DNA from: Erythrobacter sp. 34-65-8
GTDB lineage: Bacteria > Pseudomonadota > Alphaproteobacteria > Sphingomonadales > Sphingomonadaceae
DNA: 10,530 nucleotides
Assembly (NCBI GenBank): GCA_002278985.1
Contig: NCJP01000032.1
Coordinates: 1 to 10,530 of the forward strand
Reading direction: 5' to 3'
Every line of letters starts with the position of its first letter. Positions within the stretch are counted from its first letter, which is position 1. Below are positions 1 to 6,942 of the stretch, in pieces. The translations under genes and the position numbers were made by a program. The notes under the pieces are model-generated. The model was not told the origin of the DNA. It searched no databases and saw only the letters and a program-made list of their open reading frames with translations.

Positions 1-845
1 CTTATCCCGAAGACGTCGAGCCCGGTCATCGTCTCGCCGAACACCAGCCAGCCGGTCAGCGCACCGATGGCCGGTTGCGTCAGCAGCGCCAGCCCGATCA
101 CCACCGCGCTGAAGTGGCGCAGGGCGAACACCAGCAGCCCCTGCCCGATCAGCTGCCCCAGCACTGCCAGCGCGATCAGCGGCCCCCAGTTGGTCGGCCA
201 GACCGGCTCGCCCAGGGCCAGCGCAAGCGCAAGCAGCAAGGGCGCCCCGGCCAGGCTTGACCAGAACAGGATCGTCCAGCTGCCCAGCGTGCCCCGCTGG
301 CGCTGCAGCACGATCAGGTAGATCGCGTAGAGCAGCCCGGCGAGGAGGCAGAACAGGTCACCCAGCAGGGTGTCAGGTGAAATCTCCAGGCTGCGGCCCA
401 GCAGGATCGCGGCGCCCGCCAGCGCCATCAGGATCGCGCCGGTCTCGCCCGCATGGGGCAAGCGGCGCAGGGCGATGAAGGCCCAGACCATCAGGATCAG
501 GCTGCCCGAATTGCCAAACAGGGTGGCATTGCCGATCCGGGTCAGCCCGATGCCGACATGCCAGCTGGCAAGATCGAGCGCAAAGGCCATCCCGGCCACC
601 GCCAGCAGCACCAGCCCGCGGCGGGGCACAGCCAGCGGGCGTTCCCCCTGCGCCTGCGCCAGCCACAGCACGAACGGCAGGGCGAGGGCGAGCCGCCAGA
701 ACCCGCTCGATACCGGCCCGGTGTCCGCCAGCCGTACGAACCACGGCCCCAGCGCCAGCGCGACATTGCCCCCAAGCAACGCCAGCAGCAGCAGCCAGCG
801 CGGCCAGATTCGGCTATCGCTATTCGCGGTGGTTGCATTGCCCAT
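1..845 (-). CDS. DMT-superfamily (EamA) inner-membrane transporter, C-terminus cut by window edge
   Basis: Reading down from an ATG at 845-843, 281 codons are open without a stop to the window edge, so the C-terminus is missing. The product is almost entirely hydrophobic. It shows the two-fold EamA repeat of drug/metabolite transporters: a first half with the stretch SGFWRLALALPFVLW, and a second half closing with FALRHFSAVVIGLALLTQPA and then GWLVFGETM (about residues 264-272), the usual end of the second EamA domain. Family length is about 290-300 residues, so probably only the last helix is lost. Substrate cannot be told from sequence; the family exports metabolites, amino acids or drugs. 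No Shine-Dalgarno is evident before the ATG, and an in-frame TTG lies a few codons upstream. The gene is divergent from the OYE gene, with about 83 bp between them. Family certain, substrate unknown. Confidence 0.88.
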   Translation of the reverse strand, partial: MGNATTANSDSRIWPRWLLLLALLGGNVALALGPWFVRLADTGPVSSGFWRLALALPFVLWLAQAQGERPLAVPRRGLVLLAVAGMAFALDLASWHVGIGLTRIGNATLFGNSGSLILMVWAFIALRRLPHAGETGAILMALAGAAILLGRSLEISPDTLLGDLFCLLAGLLYAIYLIVLQRQRGTLGSWTILFWSSLAGAPLLLALALALGEPVWPTNWGPLIALAVLGQLIGQGLLVFALRHFSAVVIGLALLTQPAIGALTGWLVFGETMTGLDVFGI

Positions 846-928
846 CGCCGCGCAATAGCTGTGATTGCGCAATTGCCAATCATCTTGCGATTTGCGGGGC
901 CAAAACAAAAAGAAGGGGCATTCCTGAC
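846..928. promoter_or_regulatory. Divergent intergenic region with nested palindromes (DMT / OYE)
   Basis: These 83 bp are AT-richer than the surrounding genes and must hold the promoters for both divergent genes. They contain a perfect 10-bp palindrome ATTGCGCAAT (864-873), an overlapping 8-bp palindrome GCAATTGC (869-876), and the inverted pair CGCAAT (851-856) / ATTGCG (864-869). A TTGGCA box on the minus strand (879-874) is a possible -35, but its -10 partner (TATTGC) is poor. Palindromes of this kind suit a dimeric repressor, for example one sensing the OYE substrate; that is inference. Confidence 0.4.
913..918 (+). promoter_or_regulatory. Ribosome binding site that sets the GTG start of the OYE gene
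   Basis: AAGGGG lies 10 nt before GTG at 929. The frame stays open back to an ATG at 833, but the extra 32 residues (Cys/Arg-rich) do not look like an OYE N-terminus and run into the divergent promoter region. The GTG gives a protein starting VHETLFQPL, as expected for the family. Confidence 0.7.
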
Positions 929-2041
929 GTGCACGAAACGCTGTTCCAACCACTGACCATGGGCGCCCTCGAGGCCCGCAACCGCATTTTCATGGCCCCG
1001 CTCACCCGCGGCCGGGCGAGCCAGCCGGGCTCCATCCCCAATGACATGATGGCGACCTATTACCGCCAGCGCGCCGGATCAGGCATGATCCTTACCGAAG
1101 CGACCGGGATCAGCGTGGAAGGGCTCGGCTGGCCCGCCGCACCCGGCATCTGGAGCGAGGAACAGATCGAAGGCTGGAAGCTCAGCACCCGTGCGGTGCA
1201 TGAGGAAGGCGGGCTGATCGTGATGCAGCTGTGGCACATGGGCCGGCTGGTCCACCCCGATTTCCTCGGCGGGGAGCCGGGTGTCTCGGCCAGCGCCACC
1301 ACCGCGCCCGACCACGCCCATACACCCACCGGGCGCAAGCCGCACGAACAGGCCCGCGCGCTGGAAACCGACGAGGTCGCCCGCGTGGTCGATGACTATC
1401 GCAAGGCGGCCGAAAACGCCAAGGCAGCCGGGTTCGACGGAGTCCAGCTGCACGGCGCGAATGGCTATCTGGTCGATCAGTTCCTGCGCGACAGCACCAA
1501 CCTGCGCACCGACCGTTACGGTGGCTCGCCGGAAAACCGCACCCGCTTCCTGCGTGAAGTGCTGGAAGCGCTGATTGGTGTCTGGGGTGCGGATCGGGTC
1601 GGCGTGCGGCTGTCGCCCAATGGGGAGACGCAAGGGTGCGATGACAGCAACCCGGCGGCCACCTTCGGCGCAGCGGCGCAGGTGGTCGAAGACCTGGGCC
1701 TCGCTTTCCTCGAACTGCGCGAACCGGGGCCGAACGGCACCTTCGGCGCGACCGAGGTGCCCAAGCAGAGCCCGCTGATCCGCTCGATCTACAGCGGCGC
1801 ACTGGTGCTCAACAGCGACTATGACGCGGCTCAGGCCGACGCCGATCTCGCGGCGGGCAAGTGCGATGCGGTGAGCTTCGGGCGGCCCTATATCTCCAAC
1901 CCGGATCTCGAGGTGCGGATTGCCGAAGGCGCGCCCTTCGCCCCCAACATCGACGTGCCGCGCAGCTGGTACCTGCCCGGTCCTGCAGGCTACATCGACT
2001 ATCCGACGCTTGCCGAAGCGACTGCCGGGGCAGACAGCTAG
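929..2041 (+). CDS. Old Yellow Enzyme family NADH:flavin oxidoreductase (NemA-like ene-reductase)
   Basis: This is a 370-residue FMN-dependent TIM-barrel ene-reductase. The family reduces activated C=C bonds (enones, maleimides) and sometimes nitro groups or nitrate esters, using NAD(P)H. Residues visible by homology with yeast OYE1: the flavin-tuning Thr26 in MAPLTRGRA, Gln100 and Trp102 in QLWHMGR, the substrate-binding pair His175/Asn178 with proton-donor Tyr180 in HGANGYLVDQFL, the hallmark TDRYGGSPENR just after it, and Arg227 in GVRLSPNGE. The end GYIDYPTL is also typical. His/Asn rather than His/His is the OYE1/NemA pattern. Length is normal. The stop is followed after 5 nt by the CitE-like gene, so the two are probably co-transcribed. 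The protein is probably cytoplasmic, with no signal peptide. The physiological substrate is unknown; electrophile detoxification is the usual guess. Family assignment is firm. Confidence 0.95.
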   Translation: MHETLFQPLTMGALEARNRIFMAPLTRGRASQPGSIPNDMMATYYRQRAGSGMILTEATGISVEGLGWPAAPGIWSEEQIEGWKLSTRAVHEEGGLIVMQLWHMGRLVHPDFLGGEPGVSASATTAPDHAHTPTGRKPHEQARALETDEVARVVDDYRKAAENAKAAGFDGVQLHGANGYLVDQFLRDSTNLRTDRYGGSPENRTRFLREVLEALIGVWGADRVGVRLSPNGETQGCDDSNPAATFGAAAQVVEDLGLAFLELREPGPNGTFGATEVPKQSPLIRSIYSGALVLNSDYDAAQADADLAAGKCDAVSFGRPYISNPDLEVRIAEGAPFAPNIDVPRSWYLPGPAGYIDYPTLAEATAGADS

Positions 2042-2046
2042 AAACC

Positions 2047-2910
2047 ATGCGCTCGTGGCTCCACATCCCGGCCGGCAATGCCGCCCGCCTCGACAAGGCG
2101 GCAGCCTTGCCGGCCGACGTGATGGTGGTCGATTTCCATGCCGAGCCGGGCGAAGTCACTGGCGAGACGAGGGCGCAGGCTGCGGCCTGGCTGTCAGAAC
2201 ATGGCACGGGCAAGGCAGCCTTTGCCCGCTGGGTGCGCATCAGGCCGGTTTCGGCTCCCCAATGGCGCGAAGATCTGGTCGCGGTCATGCCCGCCCGCCC
2301 CGACGGCGTGGTAATGACCGGGGTCGAGACACCGGACGATGTGCGCCAGCTCGGGAGCGAGCTTTACGAGCTTGAGCAACGCCATGGCCTTGCGCCCAAT
2401 TCGATGCCGCTGGTGCTGGAGCTGGGTGCGAGCGCCCGAGGCGCGCTCGCGATCGAGCGAATGGCGCTCGATCCCCATCCCCGCGTGTTTGGAGTCACCT
2501 GGAACCCGGCCATGCTGGCGCGCGACATCGGTTCGGCACATGCCCCGGGCAAAGTTGGCTGGCCGGCTCCCATGGCGCATGTCCGGGCGCAGACGGTGCT
2601 GGTCGCCAAGGCCCTGGGAGCGCTGGCGCTGGAGGCGGCTTATCCGGTCTGGCGCGATGCGGACGCGTTCGGCCGTGCCTGTGCGCTGGCCCGGCGCGAC
2701 GGGTTCGACGCCATGGCCGCAGTCCACCCGGCGCAGCTTGGCCCGATCAATGACCGCTTTTCGCCCACCGAGGCGGAGCGCGCCGAAGCGGACATCATGG
2801 TCGCCCGGTTCGAGGAATCGCCTTCAGCCAACGTGCTGTCGATCGCAGGGCGCATGGTTGACCGGGCGCAGCTGGCGCGGGCACGCCGGGTCCTCGCCAT
2901 GCCCTGCTAG
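2047..2910 (+). CDS. CitE-like HpcH/HpaI aldolase / citrate lyase beta-family protein with altered active site
   Basis: The 287-residue protein has the CitE-like framework: N-terminal RSWLHIPAGNAARLDKA (usual RSxLFVPG..xxKA), the Arg64 segment VRIRP, Glu125 in PLVLELGASARGA (usual LIET motif), RVFGVTW, and HPAQLGPINDRF near the C-terminus. Authentic family members split acyl-CoA or hydroxy-acid esters with Mg2+. Here several hallmark residues differ. The DLEDAV motif is replaced by DFHAEPGEV (29-37). The PK of the usual LPKVE is TG (MTGVE, 90-94). The FGxxD segment carrying a metal-ligand Asp reads GVTWNPAMLARDIG (149-162). The reaction may therefore differ or be lost. The gene starts 5 nt after the OYE stop and has only a weak ribosome site (GAAACC), which suggests translational coupling. 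The frame is open upstream to 1861, but that part overlaps the OYE gene. Family likely; activity unknown. Confidence 0.85.
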   Translation: MRSWLHIPAGNAARLDKAAALPADVMVVDFHAEPGEVTGETRAQAAAWLSEHGTGKAAFARWVRIRPVSAPQWREDLVAVMPARPDGVVMTGVETPDDVRQLGSELYELEQRHGLAPNSMPLVLELGASARGALAIERMALDPHPRVFGVTWNPAMLARDIGSAHAPGKVGWPAPMAHVRAQTVLVAKALGALALEAAYPVWRDADAFGRACALARRDGFDAMAAVHPAQLGPINDRFSPTEAERAEADIMVARFEESPSANVLSIAGRMVDRAQLARARRVLAMPC

Positions 2911-2914
2911 CGGA

Positions 2915-3235
2915 CTAGCCCTCGTCTGCCGCTGGCTCTGCGGTGTCGGCAGCAGGCGTTTCGGATCCGGTCTCAGGCGGGGCCCCTTGCGGTTCAGTTC
3001 CGCCATCATCATCGGATGACACCTGCCCCGAACCGGTCGCAGGCTGCACCCGCAGCGGGGGTGACTGCGAGCGCAACTGGTCAAGCGGGATCATTTCGTC
3101 GCTGATCGAACCGCCCAGCACTTCACCTTCGGCCCGCGCGCCCGCCGGTGCAGCGTTTTCGGGTGCCTGCTCGCAGGCCACCAGAGCAAAAATCGGCAGG
3201 GCCAGCAGGATCGGTCGCAAGAGGGCCGTCATCAT
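2915..3235 (-). CDS. Small predicted lipoprotein coupled to lipB, function unknown
   Basis: This 106-residue protein begins with a hydrophobic signal peptide ending in a lipobox LVAC, with the lipidated Cys at residue 21. Lipidation and envelope location are therefore predicted. After it comes a compact segment, EGEVLGGSISDEMIPLDQLR (36-55), that looks like the only ordered part. The last about 45 residues are low-complexity and acidic (Asp/Glu/Pro/Ala/Thr) and probably disordered. The ATG (3235) directly follows the lipB stop (TGA at 3238-3236), and a second ATG comes next, so translation is likely coupled to lipB. Downstream it faces the CitE-like gene, with 4 bp between stops. I do not recognise a named family. 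Confidence 0.75.
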   Translation of the reverse strand: MMTALLRPILLALPIFALVACEQAPENAAPAGARAEGEVLGGSISDEMIPLDQLRSQSPPLRVQPATGSGQVSSDDDGGTEPQGAPPETGSETPAADTAEPAADEG

Positions 3236-3895
3236 TCAGTCTTTCCGGTCAAGCAGGGCGAGAAACTCGCCAAAGCGGCTCTGCAATGCCGCATCCCATT
3301 CCTCCGGCGCAAGCCCTATCCCGAGCCGTTCGAGGCTGGTCACGCCGAATTCCTCGATCCCGCAGGGCACGATGCCAGTAAAGTGGGCGAGGTCCGGCGC
3401 AAGGTTGACCGAAAAACCGTGCATCGTCACCCAGCGCCGCATCCGCACGCCGATGGCGCCGATCTTGGATTCGCGCCCGTCCACGTCGCGGGTCCAGATG
3501 CCGACCCGCCCTTCGGCCGCCCAGCTTTCCACCCCGAACCCGGCCAGCGTGGCGATCACCCATTGCTCCAGGCCATGAACAAACCGACGCACATCGCGCC
3601 CCCTCCGGCTCAGGTCGAGCAGGACATATCCGATCCGCTGCCCCGGCCCGTGATAGGTGTAGCGTCCGCCCCGGCCGGCTTCGACCACTTCGAACCGGGG
3701 GTCCAGCAGTTCGTCGATCGCCGCGCTGGTCCCGGCGGTATAGACCGGCGGGTGTTCGAGCAGCCAGACCAGTTCGCCTTCCTCGCCCGAGGCGATCGCC
3801 GCATTGCGCCGCTCCATCTCCGCCAGTGCAAGGCGATAGGGCACAGGCTCGCCCGCCATCTGCCATTCGACCGCTTCGGGTGACATCTGCTTCAT
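3236..3895 (-). CDS. lipB: Octanoyl-[acyl-carrier-protein]:protein N-octanoyltransferase LipB
   Basis: LipB moves octanoyl from acyl carrier protein to the lipoyl domains of 2-oxoacid dehydrogenases and the glycine cleavage H protein. It is the first step of lipoic acid synthesis, before LipA sulfur insertion. The 219-residue protein has every family motif in order: [14 protein letters not shown] (45-58), [13 protein letters not shown] (74-86), catalytic Lys144 in [17 protein letters not shown] (158-164), and catalytic Cys178 in [14 protein letters not shown]. Length matches the family. I chose ATG 3895; an ATG at 3886 is equally possible, and a TTG at 3931 would give 231 residues. None has a convincing Shine-Dalgarno. 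It heads a two-gene minus-strand unit with the lipoprotein and is divergent from the membrane protein gene at 3962. Confidence 0.96.
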   Translation of the reverse strand: MKQMSPEAVEWQMAGEPVPYRLALAEMERRNAAIASGEEGELVWLLEHPPVYTAGTSAAIDELLDPRFEVVEAGRGGRYTYHGPGQRIGYVLLDLSRRGRDVRRFVHGLEQWVIATLAGFGVESWAAEGRVGIWTRDVDGRESKIGAIGVRMRRWVTMHGFSVNLAPDLAHFTGIVPCGIEEFGVTSLERLGIGLAPEEWDAALQSRFGEFLALLDRKD

Positions 3896-3950
3896 TGGCA
3901 ATTGCGTGGCGGCATGTTGACCGCTTATCAAGCATCTTCACCGCACGCTG

Positions 3951-3956
3951 AGGAGG
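3951..3956 (+). promoter_or_regulatory. Consensus ribosome binding site for the membrane protein gene
   Basis: A full AGGAGG lies 5 nt before the ATG at 3962. It fixes that start over the longer frame, which opens at 3902 inside the divergent intergenic region. Confidence 0.75.
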
Positions 3957-3961
3957 AAGCG

Positions 3962-4804
3962 ATGAATTTCGATATGGGCAAGGCCTGGAGCGAGGCCACT
4001 GCCAAGCTGAGCGCGAACTTCTCGCTTCTCGCCATTCTGGGCGGGGTGTTCTTTTTCGTGCCCTCGCTGCTGATGTTTGTGGCGATGCCGGACATGATGG
4101 GCGCCCTGATGTCGCCCAATATGGACCCGTCGGACATGGAAGCCATGATGGCGAACCTCGGCCCGACGTTCTTCGGTGCCTACCTGCTGATTCTGCTGGC
4201 CAGCTTCGTCGGCTATGTCGCGATGATTGCCTTGCTCGGTGACAACACGAGAGTCTCGGTCGGCGAGGCGATCGGGATCGGCTTCAAGGCCCTGCTGCCA
4301 TTGCTGGCCATCATGATCATCCTCGCCATTGCCTATTTCATCATCGCCCTGCTTTTCGGCCTCGTGATCGGTCTGCTGGTGGCCGCAGTGGGCCAGGCTT
4401 CGACCGGAGCAGCGGCGGGCCTGACCTTCATCCTGGTCATCGCCATGCTGGTCGGCGTGCTGTGGGTGCTGACCCGGCTTTCGATGATCACGCCGATCAT
4501 CGCCATCGAGGGAACGATGAACCCCTTTGCCGTGCTCAGCCGCACCTGGTCGCTCACCAAGCCGGCCCAGGGCCGCCTGTTCCTGTTCTACGTGGTGCTG
4601 TTCATCGCCTATATCGTGATCGCGGTGGTGCTGTTCATGGTCATCGGCCTGCTTGCCGCAGCGGTTGGGGGTACGAGCGTGCTGGGCTTCGTCAACGGCC
4701 TCATCGGCGCGTTTGTGGCCATGCTGTTTTCGGCCATCTTCGTGGCCGTCTACAACCAGCTGGCCGGCTCTACGGCGACCAATATCGGCGCCACGTTCGA
4801 ATAA
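3962..4804 (+). CDS. Polytopic integral membrane protein (GPDPase membrane-domain-like)
   Basis: This 280-residue, very hydrophobic protein has about six membrane segments, near residues 20-42, 69-92, 110-143, 153-182, 206-235 and 240-265. The segment RLSMITPIIAIEGTMNPF followed by SRTWSLTK (172-200) resembles the conserved loop of small membrane proteins annotated as glycerophosphoryl diester phosphodiesterase membrane domain. No phosphodiesterase domain is attached here, so no enzymatic role is claimed. The loop between helices 1 and 2 is rich in Met: eight in residues 42-63. A strong ribosome site precedes the start. The gene stands alone: divergent from lipB and convergent with the methyltransferase, with a hairpin after its stop. 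Membrane location is clear; function is unknown. Confidence 0.82.
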   Translation: MNFDMGKAWSEATAKLSANFSLLAILGGVFFFVPSLLMFVAMPDMMGALMSPNMDPSDMEAMMANLGPTFFGAYLLILLASFVGYVAMIALLGDNTRVSVGEAIGIGFKALLPLLAIMIILAIAYFIIALLFGLVIGLLVAAVGQASTGAAAGLTFILVIAMLVGVLWVLTRLSMITPIIAIEGTMNPFAVLSRTWSLTKPAQGRLFLFYVVLFIAYIVIAVVLFMVIGLLAAAVGGTSVLGFVNGLIGAFVAMLFSAIFVAVYNQLAGSTATNIGATFE

Positions 4805-4812
4805 GCGCGACG

Positions 4813-4839
4813 GCGGGGCGGCCCGGGCTGCCCCGCTTT
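4813..4839 (+). terminator. GC-rich hairpin terminator between convergent genes
   Basis: The arm GCGGGGCGG (4813-4821) pairs with GCTGCCCCGC (ending at 4836), with one G-T wobble and a loop of about CCCGGG. Three T residues follow on the plus strand. It starts 9 nt after the membrane protein stop. The T run is short, so termination may be partial. No T run flanks it on the minus strand. Confidence 0.6.
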
Positions 4840-4844
4840 GCCGC

Positions 4845-5471
4845 TCAGTCCTTCCAGCCCCAGAACAGCTTGCACGGCAGCACGTTCAGCAGTTCGAACC
4901 CCTGGTCGATGCGGGCGAAATAGGGTGCCATGAAATCGCGCGCGCGGGCCGAGAACTGGTAGACCAGGAAGGCGCCGCCCGGGCGCAATACCCGGTGGGT
5001 AGCCGCCGCGATTTCCGGACCGACCCCGTCTGGCAGGGTCGAGAATGGCAGGCCGGACAGAACATAGTCGGCCTGCTCGAAACCCAGAGACCGTACGATA
5101 TGCTCGACATCTGCGGCCGAGCCGTGGACCGCATGAAAGCGGCTGTCGGTGATCGTCTTGCGGAGATAGTCGATGTAGAGCGGGTTGGTGTCGATCACCA
5201 CCAGCGCACCGTCGCGCCGCAGCCGCTCCAGCACCGGATAGCAGAACGTGCCGACCCCCGGGCCATATTCGACAAACAGCCTGCACTGCTGCCAGTCCAC
5301 CGGCGCAAGCATCTTGGCGATGGTAAAGCGGGAGGATGGGATGATCGAGCCGACCATTTTCGGATGTTCGAGGAAGCCGCGGAAAAACACGCCCCACTGC
5401 CCGAACAGGCGGGCCGCGCGCTGGCGGAGGCCTTGCGGCATGGCAAGTGCCCGGTTGGCTGAATTGTTCAA
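4845..5471 (-). CDS. Class I SAM-dependent methyltransferase, phospholipid N-methyltransferase (PmtA)-like
   Basis: The 208-residue protein has a Rossmann methyltransferase core: motif I LFVEYGPGVGTF (65-76), an acidic residue ending beta-2 (Asp94 in VVIDTNP), the post-core motif LSGLPFSTLP (138-147), and VLRPGGAFLVYQFS. The arrangement and the LPFS motif fit the COG3963 / KsgA-like group that includes PmtA, which methylates phosphatidylethanolamine toward phosphatidylcholine. The N-terminal stretch WGVFFRGFLEHPKMVGSIIPSS (26-47) is amphipathic and may bind membrane. The start is uncertain. TTG at 5471 has a GAGG 8 nt upstream, while ATG at 5441 (198 residues) has no ribosome site. The gene stands alone, divergent from the MFS gene. 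The methyltransferase fold is firm; the phospholipid substrate is inferred. Confidence 0.85.
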   Translation of the reverse strand: MNNSANRALAMPQGLRQRAARLFGQWGVFFRGFLEHPKMVGSIIPSSRFTIAKMLAPVDWQQCRLFVEYGPGVGTFCYPVLERLRRDGALVVIDTNPLYIDYLRKTITDSRFHAVHGSAADVEHIVRSLGFEQADYVLSGLPFSTLPDGVGPEIAAATHRVLRPGGAFLVYQFSARARDFMAPYFARIDQGFELLNVLPCKLFWGWKD

Positions 5472-5586
5472 GAAATGCGCCTCGTCAGGTTGCGACGGCT
5501 GCTGGGCTGCCGTTCAATGGCTCTGAAATCGCAAATTCGCTGCTCCATTGCAAGCGCGGCCTGCCCGGCGTAGCGCGTCGATCATC
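5472..5586. other. Divergent intergenic region (methyltransferase / MFS)
   Basis: These 115 bp separate two divergent genes and should hold both promoters. I see only a weak 6-bp inverted pair, CAATGG (5515-5520) / CCATTG (5545-5550), and no convincing -35/-10 set. The MFS ATG at 5587 has no clear Shine-Dalgarno. Confidence 0.4.
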
Positions 5587-6942
5587 ATGGCCGAGTCCGA
5601 CCGCCCCTTCCCCCGCCCCGATCCGCAGCCGCGTCAGCCAGCGATTTCGCGCGGGCGGATGGCCCTGCTGTTCGCGGTCATGCTGACCACGGCGGCGGGC
5701 AACACGGCGATGCAGTCGGTGATGCCGTCGATCGGAACGGCTCTGGGTGTCAACGACGTCTGGATCAGCCTGGCCTACACCTGGTCGGCGCTGCTGTGGG
5801 TGGTCTGTGCACCGTTCTGGGCCGGCCGGTCGGACCAGCGCGGACGCAAGGCGATGATGGCATTGGGCATGGTCGGCTTCATTGTGTCGATGGGTCTGTG
5901 CGGTCTGGCCCTGTGGCTGGGCCTGACCGGGACGCTGCCAGCGCTGTGGACCCTGCTTGCCTTTGCCGCCGCGCGCAGCCTGTATGGCGGATTCGGTTCC
6001 GCTGCGCCGCCTGCAGTGCAGGCTTATGTCGCCAGCCGCACTCCGCGCGCCGAGCGGACCCAGGCGCTGTCCCTCATTGCCTCCAGCTTCGGCCTCGGCA
6101 CGGTCATCGGCCCCGCGCTGGCGCCATTGATGGTGCTTCCGGTGCTGGGCCTGACCGGGCCTTTCATCGTTTTCGCGCTGATCGGGGTGGCAACACTGAT
6201 TGCGCTCCGTTTACGCCTGCCCAATGACGAGCCGCAGTTTCCCGCTCGCGGTGCCGCCTACGACGCGCCCTATTCCGGTAGCCCGTCAAGCGAACCAAGC
6301 GGGGATAGCGAGGACGGCGACACCCACTTGGCGCCGCCGGCCACGAAGCTGCGCTGGTTCGAGCCGCGTCTGCGCCCCTGGGTGATCGTGGCGCTGCTCG
6401 GTGGCCACGCTCAGGCGATGACGCTCGGCATTGCCGGGTTCCTGGTGCTGGACCGGCTGGGCCTGCGGGAGACACCGGATGTGGGCACCGGCGCAGTCGG
6501 GCTGGTGCTGATGGCTGGCGCTATGGCAACTCTCTTGGCGCAGTGGGGACTGATTCCCCGCTTCGATCTGGGGCCGCGCGCGGCGACCTTGTCTGGCATC
6601 GCGTTGGCCGCCGTCGGAACGGTCATGCTGGGGCTTGCCGACAATCTCCACCTGATCGCCCTCAGTTTCGCGATTTCCTCGCTCGGCTTCGGGCTCTTCC
6701 GCCCCGGCTCCACCTCAGGCACGTCGCTGGCAGTCACCCGCGCTGAACAGGGCCAGGCTTCGGGCATTACTGCCTCGGTTGCGGGCGCAAGCTATATCTT
6801 TGCACCGGCGCTCGGGGTGTGGCTCTATAACCATTCCGACTGGCTGAGCTTCGGCCTGATCGTGGCCCTTTGCCTGGTGGTGCTGCTCTATGGCTGGCGC
6901 GCGCTCCAGGCGGATGAAGTGCTGGTGCGCGAGCGCCGCTAG
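5587..6942 (+). CDS. Major facilitator superfamily transporter (TetA/drug-efflux-like)
   Basis: This 451-residue permease has about 12 hydrophobic segments in two six-helix halves, with a polar, Ser/Asp/Glu-rich central loop around residues 215-255. The MFS signature between helices 2 and 3 is GRSDQRGRK (80-88). The C-terminal half has GFGLFRPGSTSGTS and then EQGQASGITASVAGASYIFAP, a Gly-rich pattern seen in proton-driven efflux members. The substrate is unknown; drug or metabolite efflux is a guess by family. The ATG at 5587 is chosen because the upstream part of the open frame (from TTG 5548) lies in the promoter region. Its TAG stop overlaps that of the convergent arsC-like gene. Family firm. 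Confidence 0.93.
   Translation: MAESDRPFPRPDPQPRQPAISRGRMALLFAVMLTTAAGNTAMQSVMPSIGTALGVNDVWISLAYTWSALLWVVCAPFWAGRSDQRGRKAMMALGMVGFIVSMGLCGLALWLGLTGTLPALWTLLAFAAARSLYGGFGSAAPPAVQAYVASRTPRAERTQALSLIASSFGLGTVIGPALAPLMVLPVLGLTGPFIVFALIGVATLIALRLRLPNDEPQFPARGAAYDAPYSGSPSSEPSGDSEDGDTHLAPPATKLRWFEPRLRPWVIVALLGGHAQAMTLGIAGFLVLDRLGLRETPDVGTGAVGLVLMAGAMATLLAQWGLIPRFDLGPRAATLSGIALAAVGTVMLGLADNLHLIALSFAISSLGFGLFRPGSTSGTSLAVTRAEQGQASGITASVAGASYIFAPALGVWLYNHSDWLSFGLIVALCLVVLLYGWRALQADEVLVRERR

Noticed and set aside
833..928. N-terminal extension of the OYE protein from an ATG at 833
   Set aside because: The extra residues do not resemble the family and would overlap the start of the divergent gene; the GTG at 929 has a good ribosome site.
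370..956. Plus-strand frames across the left-hand permease region
   Set aside because: They are shadows of the minus-strand EamA gene, whose own frame is open over 281 codons with clear transporter character.
2943..3578. Plus-strand open frame (211 codons) over the lipoprotein and lipB
   Set aside because: Low-complexity Ser/Arg/Pro composition, no motif, and it covers the intact lipB motifs on the other strand.
5515..5550. CAATGG / CCATTG inverted pair before the MFS gene
   Set aside because: Only 6 bp per arm with a 24-bp spacer, which is within chance expectation for a 115-bp region.
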